A DNA stretch of 16,278 nucleotides from CAYQPF01 sp964419225 (lineage in GTDB: Bacteria > Cloacimonadota > Cloacimonadia > Cloacimonadales > CAYQPF01): NCBI GenBank assembly GCA_964419225.1, contig CAYQPF010000109.1:1-16278 (forward strand). The letters are read 5' to 3'. The position numbers and the translations under genes were made by a program. Numbering within the stretch: the first letter of the stretch is position 1; the number at the start of each line of letters is the position of its first letter. The notes under the pieces were generated by a model. The model searched no databases, was not told the origin of the DNA, and saw nothing but the letters and a program-made list of their open reading frames with translations. This document shows, piece by piece, positions 1 through 5,566 of the stretch.

Positions 1-53
1 TTAATTGGGGCAATGGCTCTTACCAAATCTTTTGCTTCAATTGAAAACTTCAT
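1..53 (-). CDS. Partial CDS, start of third gene of the leftward phage-type operon
   Basis: Only the first 17 codons are in the window (reading MKFSIEAKDLVRAIAPI) and the gene runs off the left edge. The start is well supported. A strong AAAGGAG Shine-Dalgarno lies a few bases upstream, and the ATG overlaps the TGA stop of the preceding gene as ATGA, which implies translational coupling. The N-terminus vaguely recalls the first strand and helix of DNA polymerase sliding-clamp (beta subunit) proteins. That is only an impression from 17 residues, so no function is assigned. Confidence 0.6.
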   Translation of the reverse strand, partial: MKFSIEAKDLVRAIAPI

Positions 54-481
54 TTACCTTCTCCTTTTGCTTCCCAATATGGGTATGTTGATTGATTGCA
101 AACACCGCAGGGTGCATTAAAACCGTCATGTCTGCATGTTTCACAGTTCATCTTTACTTTTCTAATACTCATTTCTGCATTATAGACAGGAACCGATATT
201 AAAACGGAATTGCTGGAGATTATATCCCTGCTCAATCCTTCATCCTTAATCCTTTTTCCTTTTCCTCTCCCGTCTTCCTTTTCCTGCCAGCTCAGTTCTT
301 TTCTGGGAACATCTTCTGCAAAAAGATCCTCAATGTTGATGTTCTTGGTGTTGTTTGCGATATTTACTTGATGATGCACTGTTCCATTGTTTACGATGTT
401 CTGTTCAATCCTTTCCTTACTGCCTTCTGCCGACTGCACTCTGCACACTGGCAACGCTTGACTGCTGTTAGTTTCCATCAT
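50..481 (-). CDS. Small protein with C-terminal four-cysteine (zinc-binding-like) motif
   Basis: A 143-aa protein and second gene of the leftward operon. Its ATG shares a base with the TAA stop of the upstream HTH gene (TAATG), and its own TGA overlaps the next start (ATGA). Residues 1-105 look hydrophilic and probably disordered. The C-terminus carries C113-x2-C116-x8-C125-x2-C128 followed by Y-P-Y-W, a short CxxC...CxxC...W arrangement that recurs in small phage and prophage proteins and probably binds zinc. The specific role is unknown. Residues about 8-22 are encoded by DNA matching the CTGCC-ACTG dispersed repeat seen in intergenic spaces here, so part of the N-terminus may be repeat-derived. 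Position in a Cro-like early operon suggests an early phage function, by inference only. Confidence 0.7.
   Translation of the reverse strand: MMETNSSQALPVCRVQSAEGSKERIEQNIVNNGTVHHQVNIANNTKNINIEDLFAEDVPRKELSWQEKEDGRGKGKRIKDEGLSRDIISSNSVLISVPVYNAEMSIRKVKMNCETCRHDGFNAPCGVCNQSTYPYWEAKGEGK
418..457. repeat. Dispersed CTGCC-ACTG repeat, copy inside a coding sequence
   Basis: This stretch is built of degenerate 7-bp units (CTGCCTT, CTGCCGA, CTGCACT, CTGCACA) ending in CTGGCAAC. That is the same build and the same terminal CTGGCAAC as the copies at 9529-9570 and 9869-9901. Here it is translated as part of the four-cysteine protein. Confidence 0.55.
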
Positions 482-714
482 TACATCCTTATTTCTTTAG
501 GGGTTGACTTTACTTTTATGGCTTTTTCTTCATTCTTAACAAAGAAATCCATTATTTTTTTACGAAGTTCAGGTAATTTTCTCTTATTATTTTCAATATA
601 CGATATTGTCCTTTGAGACGCTCCGAACTGGTTTCCAAGCTCTTCCTGAGACATTCCGAATAATCCCCTTTTGGATTTTATCAAGCTTCCCTCAGTAATT
701 ATCAAATTTTCCAT
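481..714 (-). CDS. Cro-like XRE-family HTH regulator
   Basis: A 77-aa protein with a Cro/C1-type helix-turn-helix. Helices 2 and 3 fall in MSQEELGNQFGASQRTISYIE (residues 21-41), the classic 'SQ.eLg..fgvsq.tIs..E' pattern. The start at 714 is preceded by AAAGGAGAT at good spacing. The gene is divergent from the CI-like repressor and heads an operon with one-base and four-base overlaps, so it sits where Cro sits in a lambdoid-type switch. A TTGACA that would serve as its -35 lies inside the operator palindrome at 760-784, so CI binding there should silence it. It may instead be an excisionase or activator-type regulator, but HTH identity is strong. Length is normal for a single-domain Cro. Confidence 0.85.
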   Translation of the reverse strand: MENLIITEGSLIKSKRGLFGMSQEELGNQFGASQRTISYIENNKRKLPELRKKIMDFFVKNEEKAIKVKSTPKEIRM

Positions 715-755
715 TTGACATTATCTCCTTTATGTTCTATATTAGAATCAAATAT

Positions 756-778
756 GTGTATTATCTCGACAATGTCAA
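756..778 (-). promoter_or_regulatory. Candidate promoter -35 region for the leftward (Cro-like) operon
   Basis: On the minus strand a perfect TTGACA (773-778) lies inside operator arm 773-784. The box at 17-nt spacing (ATATTT, 750-755) is a poor -10, so the -10 assignment is uncertain. The overlap of the -35 with the operator is what makes the call plausible. Confidence 0.35.
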
Positions 779-784
779 GATAAT
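760..784. promoter_or_regulatory. Operator palindrome between divergent regulators
   Basis: A near-perfect palindrome centred on position 772. The left arm is ATTATCTCGACA and the right arm TGTCAAGATAAT, 12 bp each with one mismatch and a single-base centre. It sits midway between the Cro-like and CI-like start codons and is the expected binding site of one or both regulators. Confidence 0.7.
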
Positions 785-801
785 TGTTGAGATTATCGAC
801 A
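785..801. promoter_or_regulatory. Second operator copy, adjacent to the first
   Basis: TGTTGAGATTATCGACA is a 17-bp imperfect palindrome with TGT...ACA ends and the same half-site (TGTYGAGAT) as the 760-784 palindrome, which it directly abuts. It lies just upstream of the repressor's AAGGAG Shine-Dalgarno (811-816), so occupation could autoregulate the repressor. Confidence 0.65.
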
Positions 802-825
802 ATATTTATTAAGGAGTTTGTTTAA

Positions 826-1620
826 ATGACTGTTGGCCAAAGGATTAAGAAAATAAGAAATTTTCTAAAAATGTCTCAGGACACCCTTTCAAAGTCTTTA
901 AATATTGTAAGAACTAACTTAACTGGATACGAAATTGACCGTACTTTTGTGCCTCATGAGATAATGTTGAGATTATCGACACAATTTTGTGTTAATTTGC
1001 ACTGGCTTTTAACTGGTGAAGGAGAAATGTTCCTGGATCGCTCCGAACCACCAACGAATAATAATATTGAGAAAACAAAAGAAACTAAAGCTCCCGCGAC
1101 TAAGGACTTTATCAGAAGCAGAACAATTAAAAACCAGGCACTTTCCCACCTTCAGACTCAAATCTATGCTATAGAAGACCCCCCGGATCATAAAAGCCAC
1201 ATAGGAGCTGAGGACGTTGTTTGTATTCCTGTTGATACAAAAATAGCGGCCGGAGTTGCAGACTATTATGGCAACGATGAGCCTATACATTATATATATG
1301 TGAGCAATCGGTATATTAGAGACCCCAGAGCTGTCATTTGCTTTCAGGTAATAGGTGATAGCATGGAGCCTGACATCAGGGACGGTGATTATGTGATCAT
1401 AGACAAGTTCCCGGATTGGAACAGTATTAACGGCAAAGTGTGTGCTGCTCAAACTGGTGACGGCATCACCCTCAAAACCCTATTCATTGATCCCGTAACT
1501 AATCAGATCACTCTTGTACCCTTAAACCGCAAGTACCCGCCTATCTTCATAGACGATAATCATACAGATAATCAATTGTTGGGTGTTCTTATATACTTGT
1601 TTAGGAGCTTCCATGTTTAA
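826..1620 (+). CDS. CI-like phage repressor (HTH + S24 autocleavage domain)
   Basis: A 264-aa transcriptional repressor of the lambda CI/LexA-like type. Residues 4-65 form an XRE helix-turn-helix (SQDTLSKSLNIVRTNLTGYE) ending in the LHWLLTGEGEMF motif common to this family. A hydrophilic linker follows (about 72-130), then a peptidase S24 domain. A cleavage site is visible at A142-G143 (KIAAG), the catalytic Ser is S179 (GDSMEP) and the catalytic Lys K217 (GITLKTLF). All parts needed for RecA-stimulated self-cleavage are present, so DNA damage should induce the divergent operon. The start at 826 has AAGGAG at 811-816. Its last codons contain the start of the next gene. Family and mechanism are firm; the exact operators bound are inferred. 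Confidence 0.92.
   Translation: MTVGQRIKKIRNFLKMSQDTLSKSLNIVRTNLTGYEIDRTFVPHEIMLRLSTQFCVNLHWLLTGEGEMFLDRSEPPTNNNIEKTKETKAPATKDFIRSRTIKNQALSHLQTQIYAIEDPPDHKSHIGAEDVVCIPVDTKIAAGVADYYGNDEPIHYIYVSNRYIRDPRAVICFQVIGDSMEPDIRDGDYVIIDKFPDWNSINGKVCAAQTGDGITLKTLFIDPVTNQITLVPLNRKYPPIFIDDNHTDNQLLGVLIYLFRSFHV
965..981. promoter_or_regulatory. Third operator copy, inside the repressor coding sequence
   Basis: The 17 bases TGTTGAGATTATCGACA are identical to those at 785-801 but lie in codons for the HTH region (reading M-L-R-L-S-T). A 17-base exact repeat of an operator-like palindrome 180 bp downstream is unlikely by chance in such a short interval and recalls auxiliary operators used for DNA looping. Confidence 0.5.
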
Positions 1621-2383
1621 AAAAGCGGTTCTATTCTTGTTGTGTTTAGTTTTTTTTACAAACGTTATGGGAGTTGTTCAAATAGGGCTTGGATTAGACT
1701 TATTCGGGTCATATAAACAAGATAAAATCAAATCATTGAGTGTTAATACCGGTTTTTCTCCTTCTCTTGAAATTCTTTCTGCCCAGGGCAGGCATCAATT
1801 AGGTCTTGGAATGCAGTGGAAAATATACCGGGACATTAATATGGATAAGATATATTATGATTATTTTGACGATTCTCCCCAACTAAGCTTCATTCCGGTA
1901 TATATAACCAAAAAGTATCTTTTCGACAATTTTAATAAGCCAAGGAAATGGGGATGGGTTTGCAATATAGGGTATAATTCTTTTAAGTATGATTGCAAGG
2001 CCCTTGACCTGGTAGATTTAAAGACTACAGGCGGGTTATATTTTGGAGCCGGGATCATCATCAATCTAAAGAACTCTAATTTACAGTTAATGTATGAGGA
2101 AAATCGGGGTCATGTAAGGGTATCAATTCCGGGGTATGAACAAAGTGTCAGGATCACCAACAGGCAGCTAAATGCCACTTTTAACATAAGGTTTAACAAA
2201 AAGAAGGCAACTTCAAAGATAGAGGAAGGTATGACAAGAAGTATGATTCTTAAAGCTTGGGGAAGTCCTGACGATATCTATACCTACTCAGACAATGGAT
2301 ATAATTATGACGAATGGGATTATAAGGATTACATTATAGTTATCGTTGGAGACTATGTTAAGACCGTAAAGAAAAAAGGTTAA
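1613..2383 (+). CDS. Exported beta-strand-rich protein with C-terminal BamE/SmpA-like segment
   Basis: A 256-aa protein. The start is ATG at 1613, with AGGAG at 1603-1607; an in-frame ATG at 1583 has no signal-peptide logic. The start lies inside the repressor's last codons (8-bp overlap), so translation is probably coupled. Residues 1-20 are a signal peptide (MFKK then a Leu/Phe-rich core). Residues 21-195 alternate in short amphipathic strands (IGLGLDL, HQLGLGMQW, GLYFGAGIII, LNATFNIRF), as in small outer-membrane barrels. Residues 203-256 read like the SmpA/BamE or DUF3862-type module (I-E-E-G-MTR-x4-AWGSPDDI ... YDEWDY ... V-G-D-Y-V). Its position behind a repressor suggests a lysogeny-expressed cargo gene. 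The specific function is unknown. Confidence 0.7.
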   Translation: MFKKAVLFLLCLVFFTNVMGVVQIGLGLDLFGSYKQDKIKSLSVNTGFSPSLEILSAQGRHQLGLGMQWKIYRDINMDKIYYDYFDDSPQLSFIPVYITKKYLFDNFNKPRKWGWVCNIGYNSFKYDCKALDLVDLKTTGGLYFGAGIIINLKNSNLQLMYEENRGHVRVSIPGYEQSVRITNRQLNATFNIRFNKKKATSKIEEGMTRSMILKAWGSPDDIYTYSDNGYNYDEWDYKDYIIVIVGDYVKTVKKKG

Positions 2384-2646
2384 AACTTCTCTACCTTTTC
2401 TTCCAACTTTTTAAATCTCTCAATTTCTCCACCTTTTCTGCTAACTTTTTTAACATAAATCTTTCTCCGCCTTTTCTGCCAACTTTTAAAGTAACAACTT
2501 CAAACTTCTCCACCTTTTCTTCCAAACTAATAAAAAACGCTCAAATATCTCCACAATAAAAAAACACAAAAAATGCCTTCAATCTCACTCCTAATCAACC
2601 TTCCAACCACTTTTATATATTTCTCTACCTTTCTCTCCCCCCTTAA
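2384..2646 (+). terminator. C-rich, G-depleted stretch: probable Rho loading (rut-like) region
   Basis: Directly after the stop of the exported-protein gene, the plus strand is almost devoid of G. By hand count there are about 79 C and 6 G in 2381-2640. The stretch is dense in YC dinucleotides and has no obvious hairpin. Such a C-rich, G-poor, unstructured RNA is the known signature of Rho utilisation sites. No intrinsic terminator was seen downstream of this gene, which fits. The call is by composition only. Confidence 0.5.
2387..2528. repeat. Four degenerate tandem copies of a ~38-nt unit
   Basis: The core TTCTCCACCTTTTCTGCC (with AACTTTT following) starts at 2387, 2425, 2463 and 2506. Spacing is 38, 38 and 43 nt. 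Copies differ by one to three bases in the core and the links between them are A/T-rich. The repeat gives most of the C-rich character of this stretch. Confidence 0.75.
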
Positions 2647-2647
2647 T

Positions 2648-2719
2648 AGTCAGTAAGAAAAAGTGCAGTTTTATTGTAACTTTTGCATTTTTTTATGCTT
2701 CCATAAGTTCTGACTGACT
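2648..2719. repeat. Inverted repeat with 12-bp arms around an AT-rich core
   Basis: The arms AGTCAGTAAGAA (2648-2659) and TTCTGACTGACT (2708-2719) are reverse complements with one mismatch. The 48-nt core holds a smaller hairpin, GCAT-TTTTTT-ATGC (2685-2698). It may be a MITE-like remnant, a recombination site or an RNA structure. No target-site duplication is evident. Confidence 0.5.
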
Positions 2720-2825
2720 TAATAATCCATGATTAATGCTAGTTTAGCCATCAAAACACTATCTAATTCACTCAGGAAAGCATTGGTTTACTATTCACTG
2801 ATTAATCAGAACAATCATTCTTATG

Positions 2826-3164
2826 ATTTTATAAAGTTTCCATTTGACATTTTATCCTTTGTGTACAATAGTAGAATTATATTAATATTTTTATGTTATA
2901 TTATTTTGAAGGAGCTTATAAATGTCTGTTTGCGAAAGAGATAATAAGTTAATATTTATTTCAAAATTATCTCAACAAGACTTAGTTATGGCACTTTTTT
3001 GTACTAAACTATCCATTTCAGACAATGCACATAAGAATTTGGCTCAAAATAATGAGTCTCATATAATTATTGTAAAAAACGATAGTCTTATTAACAACCA
3101 ATTACTTGGTGTCCTGATCTATCTCTTCAGAAGATTCGAACAAACAACCCAGGATAAACATTAA
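2826..3164 (+). pseudogene. Decayed second copy of the Cro/CI switch; truncated repressor relic
   Basis: The ORF at 2922-3164 (80 aa, GAAGGAG upstream) matches both ends of the intact repressor at 826-1620 but lacks its middle. The N-terminus MSVCERDNKL...KLSQQDL parallels MTVGQRIKKI...KMSQDTL. The C-terminus NNQLLGVLIYLFRRF parallels DNQLLGVLIYLFRSF. The rest of the HTH, the linker and the S24 dyad are gone. Upstream, 2840-2878 matches 711-750 base for base over most positions, including the Cro-like start codon. Here that frame reads M-E-T-L and then stops, and the operator palindromes are missing. Many third-position differences in the shared C-terminus suggest a diverged homologue rather than a recent duplication. 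A residual small protein might still be made, since start, Shine-Dalgarno and frame are open. Confidence 0.75.
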
Positions 3165-3337
3165 TGTCAAAAGAACAGATTGACCAAACCCTAAAGCTAA
3201 TTGACGAACTCATTAAAATTCAGGGGTTAATCAATCATCAACAAAAATCCAACGACGAATTTATTAAAAAGTGCTGGCAATGCATAATTGATAGGCAACA
3301 TACTATTGTTAATGGCAAACACTTTTTATCATTATAA
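3164..3337 (+). CDS. Small 57-aa hypothetical protein coupled to the repressor relic
   Basis: ATG at 3164 shares its A with the TAA stop of the relic ORF (TAATG), the same coupling style as in the leftward operon. The 57 codons encode a charged, helix-rich peptide (MSKEQIDQTLKLIDELIKIQ...) that may form a short coiled coil, with a W/C-containing tail (KCWQC). There is no Shine-Dalgarno of its own beyond coupling. The protein is not recognised. It could be a genuine small phage or island protein or a chance frame; the coupled start favours real. Confidence 0.45.
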   Translation: MSKEQIDQTLKLIDELIKIQGLINHQQKSNDEFIKKCWQCIIDRQHTIVNGKHFLSL

Positions 3338-3366
3338 TTGTCATCAAATGTTTTTATGATTTAATA
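3338..3366 (+). promoter_or_regulatory. Possible promoter for the HEPN operon
   Basis: TTGTCA (3338-3343) and TTAATA (3361-3366) stand 17 nt apart, 23 nt before the HEPN gene's start and just before its AGGAG. The -35 box is good and the -10 is poor, so this is tentative. Confidence 0.3.
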
Positions 3367-3388
3367 AGCAATCCATAGGAGTATAATA

Positions 3389-4138
3389 ATGTTAGAAAGT
3401 TATCAGGGCACTGCTTCTCATACTCGTTTTGTAGACCATATGAATGAAGCTATTGCTTTAGCGATATTAGTTTTCTGCAATACTTATGGGAGTAGATCAG
3501 AAATTTCTACGAAAATTACTATTTTTCTTAATAGAGACGAGTTTAAAAACATCTTTAATGAAGAAGATTTTGATTTACTCAGAAGCAAAAGTATTTCTGA
3601 TATTTTATCTAATGGTGTTGGCCGTAGTTGGCCAAAGATCATTTTTGCACAAGTAATCGACATTTGTGATACCTATATTGCCGATCTGCTAAGTTGTTTA
3701 ATTTATAGAAATCAGAATGCTTTTTCTAAGATTATCAAGTTCAAAAAGTATAAAGAAAACCCAGACATTATAAAAAAACTTAAAGACGCTAGGAATAATA
3801 AGAACTTTTTTGACTATATGTGTTTTTTTTCAACAAGAACTACCTGGGAAATTATAAATGTCATGAGTTCTTGCCTTGGATTTAACCTTATATGTGCTCA
3901 TAACAAATCACAGTTTGACATGTTTAAAAACCATCGTAATAAAATAAGGCATCTATGGGGGCTAATTGATCAACAAATACAACAGTACCACTCCCCAGAA
4001 AAAGCAATGACTGAGATTCCATTAAACTATGAATATCTGTTATTTGATATAATCCCTCAAATCAAAAGTATCTTCATGGATATTGATAGTAGAGCAGTTG
4101 AATACATTAAAAGTAGAAATTACAATTATGACTTTTGA
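3389..4138 (+). CDS. HEPN-motif protein, putative RNase of a defence operon
   Basis: A 249-aa, mainly helical soluble protein without signal peptide. AGGAG precedes the start at good spacing. Near the C-terminus it has NHRNKIRHLW, in which R183-N184-x3-H188 fits the catalytic R[N/D/H]x3H signature of HEPN-domain ribonucleases, set in a helix as expected. HEPN proteins act as toxins, abortive-infection factors and CRISPR or restriction-associated RNases. Residues 20-115 form several predicted helices with hydrophobic faces (AIALAILVFCNTY; DTYIADLLSCLIY), and a basic stretch lies at 115-140. It is the first of three same-strand genes with 42- and 39-nt gaps, next to a putative-AbiC-like membrane protein, so a phage-defence role is plausible. 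Family assignment rests on the motif and helical context, not on a search. Confidence 0.6.
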   Translation: MLESYQGTASHTRFVDHMNEAIALAILVFCNTYGSRSEISTKITIFLNRDEFKNIFNEEDFDLLRSKSISDILSNGVGRSWPKIIFAQVIDICDTYIADLLSCLIYRNQNAFSKIIKFKKYKENPDIIKKLKDARNNKNFFDYMCFFSTRTTWEIINVMSSCLGFNLICAHNKSQFDMFKNHRNKIRHLWGLIDQQIQQYHSPEKAMTEIPLNYEYLLFDIIPQIKSIFMDIDSRAVEYIKSRNYNYDF

Positions 4139-4180
4139 AATTCCTGCTAAACTTATTAGAAAAGCTTGTCAGGAGGTTAT

Positions 4181-4840
4181 ATGACTAAAAAAGCATTTAC
4201 TGTAGTCATGATAGTAACAATTTTCGTATCGTTTGCACCGTATCTTATATATTTTTTGAAAGTCAGTGGACTGCATTCTTTATTTGGATTCTGGGCTTGT
4301 ATAACTTCTGATTCCACTGAACTGAGCAACTTTGGTGGTTTTGTTGGTGGCAGTATTGCACCTTTTATAGTTATTCTTAATACTTATCTAATCTACTATT
4401 TGGCCTACAGACAAAATAAGCTTTCAACTGACCTGAATGAGAAACAGAATAAGTTTCAAGACGATTCAAATATAAGGCATATGCGGTATGATATATTTAA
4501 TAATGTTATAACTAATTTTTACAATGTTCCAGTTGAAATATTAGAACTTGACGATATTGATCTGCAGTTAAACAGAATTGTGACTATACATGAATATGTT
4601 GTTTCATATAAGCAACTACTCGAAGAATTTTATCCAAAATCAGTTAATAATTTTAATGATTTTTGTACAATTATCAAACAAATTCATGAAGTATTAGTAT
4701 CAAGGGTTAAGGATGCAACAAAAAATCTTTGGTCTGCGTCTGATTCGTTCGATGTAATAAATAGTTTTATGCCTGAACTCCGTAATTCATTACAGAAACT
4801 GGTAAAGTCTATGAGTAACGAGTTACAAGGGAGAATTTGA
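4181..4840 (+). CDS. Two-helix membrane protein resembling putative AbiC family
   Basis: A 219-aa inner-membrane protein. The ATG at 4181 is chosen because AGGAGG (4171-4176) precedes it; an in-frame TTG at 4166 would place that site inside the gene. TM1 is at about 6-26 and TM2 at about 55-75. Between them lies LSNFGGFVGGSIAPFI, which matches the 'FGdFfGG.lgPil' pattern just before TM2 in the putative phage abortive infection (putAbiC) family. After TM2 comes a short coiled coil (76-97, RQNKLSTDLNEKQNKF) and then a cytoplasmic helical domain (about 100-219). Such proteins are thought to act in abortive infection at the membrane. Pairing with the upstream HEPN gene suggests sensor-effector or toxin-antitoxin cooperation, by inference. 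The gap to the upstream gene is 42 nt, consistent with one operon. Confidence 0.6.
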   Translation: MTKKAFTVVMIVTIFVSFAPYLIYFLKVSGLHSLFGFWACITSDSTELSNFGGFVGGSIAPFIVILNTYLIYYLAYRQNKLSTDLNEKQNKFQDDSNIRHMRYDIFNNVITNFYNVPVEILELDDIDLQLNRIVTIHEYVVSYKQLLEEFYPKSVNNFNDFCTIIKQIHEVLVSRVKDATKNLWSASDSFDVINSFMPELRNSLQKLVKSMSNELQGRI

Positions 4841-4879
4841 ACTTTAACTATGTTTTACATAACTTTCAAGTGAGGTAAC

Positions 4880-5137
4880 ATGAATATTCTAAGCAAAATA
4901 CATGGAATTAAATTTACGGGAAAAGAACTTAGCGAAGAACCCTTTAGTTTGCATATTAAGGGAAAATTTAAGAATGTGTTTGAGTTCAGGGTAGTAAAAA
5001 ACTATGTCGAATTATGGGACATTACAACAAACACCCCTTCTATTAGTTTTATTAAAAAAGAAGATAATGATCGACTCATGCAAAATTTTAGAGACCTGTT
5101 TCAGCAATATTTTGACAAACTTTTGTCCAAAACCTAA
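4880..5137 (+). CDS. Small hypothetical protein, third gene of the HEPN operon
   Basis: An 85-aa soluble protein with GAGG Shine-Dalgarno at 4872-4875. Its first half looks like beta strands (SLHIKGKFKNVFEFRVVKN, VELWDI) and its last 30 residues like one amphipathic helix (NDRLMQNFRDLFQQYFDKLL). No family is recognised. It starts 39 nt after the membrane-protein gene on the same strand and was probably acquired with it. It could be an antitoxin or accessory factor, which is only a guess from size and position. Its last codons lie in the first copy of a 19-bp direct repeat. Confidence 0.6.
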   Translation: MNILSKIHGIKFTGKELSEEPFSLHIKGKFKNVFEFRVVKNYVELWDITTNTPSISFIKKEDNDRLMQNFRDLFQQYFDKLLSKT

Positions 5138-5169
5138 AAACACCACAAAATTGACAAACTTTTGTCCAA
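5112..5169. repeat. 19-bp direct repeat of a palindromic site
   Basis: TTGACAAACTTTTGTCCAA occurs exactly at 5112-5130 and 5151-5169, 39 nt apart. Each copy contains the inverted repeat GACAAA-CT-TTTGTC. The first copy overlaps the 3' end and stop region of the 85-aa gene, the second is intergenic. It could be a paired regulator-binding site, a recombination scar at the island edge or a small tandem duplication. Confidence 0.6.
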
Positions 5170-5566
5170 GATTACCCATTTAATGCCATTTTCCGCGGAC
5201 ACAGGCTTGTCATGATTTTCCCCATAAATACGAATAAAACAACGACTTAACAAAAAAACAACTTTTGCCATTCTACCTGTCTCCCCATAATTGCAGTAGA
5301 TCTTTATAATCTGACTGAAGCTATATCAGTAGCCAGTAGTCAGTGGGAAAACAACTCATCCTCTGATCCTTCCCTTGCAAAGGGAAGGAGGCACTGAATC
5401 CAATCTCACTCACCATATATTTATTATATAACCTCGTTCGATTGCAAACCTTCAATCTTCACGATCTTCGACCCAGTTTGCAAACCTCTACTGCACAATC
5501 CGGGTTAAAGGGACAAAAAGCACAAATAAGAATTGAAATAAGAGGTTTTTGGAGTAGACACAAGGA
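5138..5566. other. Gene-free spacer between convergent genes
   Basis: This is a convergent gap between the HEPN operon and the hydrolase. It holds the second 19-bp repeat copy, a CAGTAGCCAGTAGTCAGTGGG repeat-family remnant (5325-5349), a strong hairpin (5367-5389) and a doubled TTGCAAACCT (5442-5451, 5478-5487), the second inside the perfect palindrome GTTTGCAAAC. No ORF with a ribosome binding site was seen. Confidence 0.5.
5367..5401. repeat. Dispersed hairpin repeat (CCTTCCCTT / AAGGGAAGG), copy 1
   Basis: The arms TCCTTCCCTT and AAGGGAAGGA (10 bp, perfect) enclose the loop GCA. The 22 nt from 5380 to 5401 recur with two differences on the minus strand at 9731-9752, so hairpin arm plus flank form one dispersed element. 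No T-run follows the stem, so it is not a canonical intrinsic terminator. Confidence 0.65.

Noticed and set aside
1009..1452. 147-aa ORF antisense to the CI-like repressor
   Set aside because: A shadow of a well-supported gene; its protein shows no domain and its start lacks a ribosome site.
2387..2528. CRISPR array at the 38-nt repeats
   Set aside because: The 'repeats' are degenerate and nearly contiguous with the 'spacers', which are short A/T links rather than unique 30-40-nt sequences, and no cas gene is near.
2729..2944. 71-aa plus-strand ORF before the repressor relic
   Set aside because: No Shine-Dalgarno, AT-rich random composition, and it overlaps the fossil divergent promoter and the relic's start.
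5367..5389. Intrinsic terminator for the HEPN operon
   Set aside because: The stem is strong but no T-run follows on either strand, and related hairpins recur elsewhere as dispersed repeats.
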